DNA of 64,000 bases, taken from Conexibacter woesei DSM 14684 (lineage in GTDB: Bacteria > Actinomycetota > Thermoleophilia > Solirubrobacterales > Solirubrobacteraceae). The stretch spans positions 4,140,001 to 4,204,000 of the forward strand of contig NC_013739.1 in NCBI RefSeq assembly GCF_000025265.1, read 5' to 3'. This document shows, one piece after another, positions 61,852 to 64,000 of this stretch; the first letter of the stretch is position 1, and each line of letters opens with the position of its first letter. Made by a program: the position numbers and the translations under genes. The notes beneath the pieces were generated by a model, which was not told the DNA's origin, made no database searches, and worked only from the letters and a program-made list of their open reading frames with translations.

Positions 61852-62661
61852 ATGGCCGGACGGCTGGATGGGAAGGTCGCGATCGTGACGGGCGCGGGCT
61901 CGGGGATCGGCCGCGCGACCGCCGTCGCCTACGCCGCCGAGGGCGCACGCGTCGTGCTCGCCGAACTCGTCGCAGAACGCGGCGAGACGGTCGCCGCCGA
62001 CATCCGCTCAGCCGGCGGAACCGCGTCCGCTCTGACCGTCGACGTGACCGACTCCGCCCGCGTCGAGACGCTCGTCGCTCAGACGGTCGAGCTCTACGGC
62101 ACCGTCGACGTGCTCGTCCACTCCGCCGCGAACGTCCCACTCGTCAACGACCACGACGCACGCCTCACCGAACTCGACGACGACATCTGGCACCGCATCA
62201 TCAACCTCTTCCTCACCGGCACCTACCACGTCTGCAAACACGCCGGCCGCCAAATGATCACCCAACGCTCCGGCTCGATCGTCCTCGTCTCCACCACCGA
62301 CGCCCTCGTCGGCGTCGCCGGCCTCGACGCCTACACCGCCGCCAAAGGCGGCGTCACCGCCCTCACACGCTCCTTCGCCGCCGGCATGGCACCCGACAAC
62401 GTCCGCGTCAACGCCATCTGCCCAAGCTTCGTCTCCAGCGAGCCGCAGCAGGCGTGGCTCGCCGACGCCACCTCCCATGACACCATCGACCGCCTGCACC
62501 TCCTCCCCATCGCAACACCCGAAGACATCGCACCAATGGCCGTCTACCTCGGCGCCGACGAATCCCGCGTCGTAACAGGCAGCGTCTTCCCGATCGACAG
62601 CGGCTACACCGCCTTCAAAGCCAAACTCGACGTCATCAGCGCGATGCGGGTGCAGTCGTGA
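61852..62661 (+). CDS. Short-chain dehydrogenase/reductase
   Basis: A 269-residue SDR with VAIVTGAGSGIGRATA, SAANVPL, Ser/Tyr/Lys in LVSTTDALVG and LDAYTAAKGG, and NAICPSFVSSEP. GGAGG lies before the ATG. In this locus it likely oxidises the released sugar or uronate at C1. About halfway (near 62030) codon choice changes from G- to C/A-ending (GCC, CTC, CAA, AAA), unlike the rest of the window, then partly reverts. Its stop overlaps the IclR gene start. Confidence 0.92.
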   Translation: MAGRLDGKVAIVTGAGSGIGRATAVAYAAEGARVVLAELVAERGETVAADIRSAGGTASALTVDVTDSARVETLVAQTVELYGTVDVLVHSAANVPLVNDHDARLTELDDDIWHRIINLFLTGTYHVCKHAGRQMITQRSGSIVLVSTTDALVGVAGLDAYTAAKGGVTALTRSFAAGMAPDNVRVNAICPSFVSSEPQQAWLADATSHDTIDRLHLLPIATPEDIAPMAVYLGADESRVVTGSVFPIDSGYTAFKAKLDVISAMRVQS

Positions 62662-63425
62662 GCGCAGGTTCCGGCGGCGGGACCGTCCGCACCGCGGCGC
62701 GCGTCGTCGCCGTGCTCGACCTGCTCGCCAAGCACGGCCCGCTGAGGCTGTCCGACGTCGCGCGACAGCTCGAGCTGCCGAAGTCCTCCGCCCACGGGCT
62801 GCTGCACACGCTGTCGCTCAGCGGCTACCTCGAGCATCGTGACGACGGCACGTACGGGCTCGGCCTGCGGCTGTGGCAGGTGGCGCAGTCCTACGACGGG
62901 ATCGAGCGGCTGCGCCGACTGCTGAAGCCGGTGATGGCCCAGCTCGTCGAGCGGACCGGCGAGACCGTCCAGCTCGCGCAGCTCGACGGCACCGACGTGC
63001 TCTACCTGGAGATCGCGCTCTCTCCGCATCCGATGAAGCTCGCCTCCGCCGTCGGCGAGCGGTTGCCGGCGCACGCGGCCGGGCTCGGCAAGGCACTGCT
63101 CGCCGCGCTCGACCCCGACGACGCGCGCGCCCGGCTGAGCGACGTCGAGCTGGTCGCGTTGACGCCGCACACGATCACCGACGTCAACCTGCTGATGCGC
63201 GAGCTGGAGACGATCCGCCGCCGCGGCTGCAGCTTCGACAACGAGGAGGCCCTGCTGGGCCTCCGCTGCGTCGCGATGGGCGTGCGCGACACCACCGGCG
63301 GCGTCCCCGCCGCGCTGTCGGTCTCGATACCCACCCCGCGCTACAGCAGAGCGGTCGCGACCGACGTCCGCAGCGCCCTCGACGACGCCGTCGCCGACGC
63401 CTCCCGCCGCCTCGGCGCCGCCTGA
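62658..63425 (+). CDS. IclR-family transcriptional regulator
   Basis: A 255-residue regulator starting at GTG 62658, overlapping the SDR stop (GTGA). The N-terminal winged HTH has LRLSDVARQLELPKSSAHGLLHTL and GYLEHRDDGTYGLG (each in part). The GAF-like effector domain follows, with HAAGLGKALLAAL, GCSFDNEEALLGLRCVAMGV and the closing AALSVSIPTPRY. It is the obvious candidate to bind the two GTTCGTA operators 0.8-0.9 kb upstream and to control both the SDR-iclR unit and the divergent GH4-ABC operon. Confidence 0.95.
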   Translation: MSAGSGGGTVRTAARVVAVLDLLAKHGPLRLSDVARQLELPKSSAHGLLHTLSLSGYLEHRDDGTYGLGLRLWQVAQSYDGIERLRRLLKPVMAQLVERTGETVQLAQLDGTDVLYLEIALSPHPMKLASAVGERLPAHAAGLGKALLAALDPDDARARLSDVELVALTPHTITDVNLLMRELETIRRRGCSFDNEEALLGLRCVAMGVRDTTGGVPAALSVSIPTPRYSRAVATDVRSALDDAVADASRRLGAA

Positions 63426-63505
63426 CGCGCGGCGACCCGGCGCACCGCCCCGCACCCGCGCCGCCGCGCCCGCGCCCGCAGGGGTATCATCGGTGCGGTA
63501 AGCCA

Positions 63506-63579
63506 CGGGGAGTGGCGCAGTCTGGTAGCGCACCCGGCTGGGGGCCGGGCGGTCGCAGGTTCAAATCCTGTCTCCCCGA
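63506..63579 (+). tRNA. tRNA-Pro (GGG)
   Basis: A 74-nt cloverleaf. Acceptor CGGGGAG pairs with CTCCCCG, and the discriminator is A. The anticodon loop is TGGGGGC (anticodon GGG) and the T-arm is GCAGGTTCAAATCCTGT. GGGGTATCAT upstream may be part of its promoter. Confidence 0.95.
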
Positions 63580-63583
63580 TTCG

Positions 63584-63613
63584 CCACGAGGCGCCGCGCG
63601 AGCGGCGCCTCGT
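63584..63613 (+). terminator. Terminator of tRNA-Pro
   Basis: CACGAGGCGCCGC and GCGGCGCCTCGTG arms around GCGA, starting five bases past the tRNA, then TGTTTC. Confidence 0.78.
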
Positions 63614-63792
63614 GTGTTTCAGCGCACCTTTCGCGGCCGTCGGTCCGCCTGTTCGGGCCGTGGTAGCTGAGGCGGTTGGCGCTGAGCCTGAGATCTATAC
63701 GAACGTCGCATCTGACGGATGCACGCAGCAGTGGGACAACCCCGTTGATCTCGCGGAGCTCAGCGGCCCCGCTCAGGCAAGTTCCTGCGCTC

Positions 63793-64000
63793 TCAGGGGA
63801 GTCTGTCTACCACCGTCGATGCCCAGCCCACGGCCGAGGCCGCCAGCTCGACCGCCTCACTGCGGTCCAACGGCTCATCCTCGACCTCGTCGTAGCGCGT
63901 CGTCACCGCCCACGGCGACAACCAGCGCGCATCGGTCAACGGCGCCGGCGCAGCGTTGCCCACCTTGGCGAGTTGGCGAAGCAGGAAGCTGATGTCGTGG
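63793..64000 (-). CDS. Putative HEPN-type protein, C-terminal part (partial)
   Basis: The last 69 codons of a gene that begins beyond the right edge. DISFLLRQLAKVG is followed by LSPWAVTTRYDEVEDEPLD and SEAVELAASAVGWASTVVD, the helix-plus-RY pattern of HEPN-domain proteins, which often act as RNase toxins with a nucleotidyltransferase partner. The stop at 63793-63795 is followed by 180 bp of apparently non-coding sequence up to tRNA-Pro. Placement beside a tRNA is typical of island genes. The N-terminus, and thus the active-site region, is not visible. Confidence 0.6.
   Translation of the reverse strand, partial: HDISFLLRQLAKVGNAAPAPLTDARWLSPWAVTTRYDEVEDEPLDRSEAVELAASAVGWASTVVDRLP

Noticed and set aside
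63612-63992. A plus-strand 126-codon frame after tRNA-Pro
   Set aside because: Its second half is antisense to the HEPN-like gene and the translation is Pro/Arg/Ser-rich without any motif.

Overview
The window is one contiguous piece of a very GC-rich chromosome with dense coding on both strands. There is no insertion sequence, CRISPR array, rRNA or replication origin that I can see. An F420-type LLM oxidoreductase, NarL-type two-component genes, a DhaM-HPr-EI fusion, a Gly-X-Y collagen-like secreted protein, an Excalibur-type secreted protein and F/Y-rich actinobacterial membrane proteins point to a high-GC actinobacterium. Thermoleophilia/Solirubrobacterales (Conexibacter-like) is my best guess, by inference rather than by search. 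Three tRNA genes are present: Glu-CTC, Leu-CAG and Pro-GGG.

Region by region. (1) 1-3.1 kb: a LuxR-type HTH fused to a periplasmic-binding-like sensor domain, cut by the left edge, lies downstream of a polysaccharide-deacetylase-family hydrolase and opposite a nitrilase-family amidohydrolase. (2) 3.2-8.3 kb: a secreted PKD protein, then a patchy stretch. It holds a nucleotidyltransferase-like gene overlapping a 60-codon gene, a phospholipase-D-like remnant, a secreted lipase, dispersed copies of a terminator repeat and two divergent tRNAs. (3) 8.4-13.3 kb: a NarL-type kinase/regulator pair, a glycosyltransferase, an LLM oxidoreductase and a DoxX protein. (4) 13.3-22 kb: glycerol and dihydroxyacetone metabolism. 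glpD diverges from glpF-dhaK-dhaL-glpK-dhaM/HPr/EI, so glycerol can be imported and phosphorylated, and dihydroxyacetone can be phosphorylated with PEP through one 901-residue fused phosphotransferase. (5) 22-30.6 kb: housekeeping and exported proteins: TauE, a GroES-like protein with a zinc ribbon, an HtrA protease with a QQVDP-repeat tail, a sulfotransferase, a bicupin, a DUF1963 protein and a GH-like secreted protein. (6) 30.6-43.6 kb: an about 11-kb minus-strand catabolic operon. It encodes a ribose-type ABC importer (permease, lipoprotein, ATPase-permease fusion), an SDR, an alpha/beta hydrolase, a medium-chain dehydrogenase, an acyl-CoA synthetase and an E1 alpha/beta 2-oxoacid dehydrogenase pair. 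It is flanked by an XRE-cupin regulator and starts at twin palindromes over an apparently leaderless promoter. (7) 43.8-53.2 kb: small enzymes, a metallophosphoesterase with altered active-site motifs, an ABC-F ATPase, a cold-shock protein, a collagen-like protein and a GH114-type secreted protein. (8) 53.3-63.4 kb: a sugar (probably uronate-type) operon on the minus strand: GH4 glycosidase, maltose-type ABC importer, U32-like barrel and oxoglutarate-semialdehyde-type dehydrogenase. It diverges from an SDR-IclR pair, with two copies of a GTTCGTA-type operator between them. (9) After tRNA-Pro, the right edge cuts a gene whose C-terminus resembles a HEPN protein.

Functionally, the window is dominated by three substrate-scavenging modules (glycerol/dihydroxyacetone, an unidentified carbonyl or acid substrate, and a glycoside/uronate-like substrate), each with its own transport and apparent control. 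The less conserved parts are the 5.4-8.3 kb patch and the right edge, where genes of toxin/defence-like families sit close to tRNA genes.
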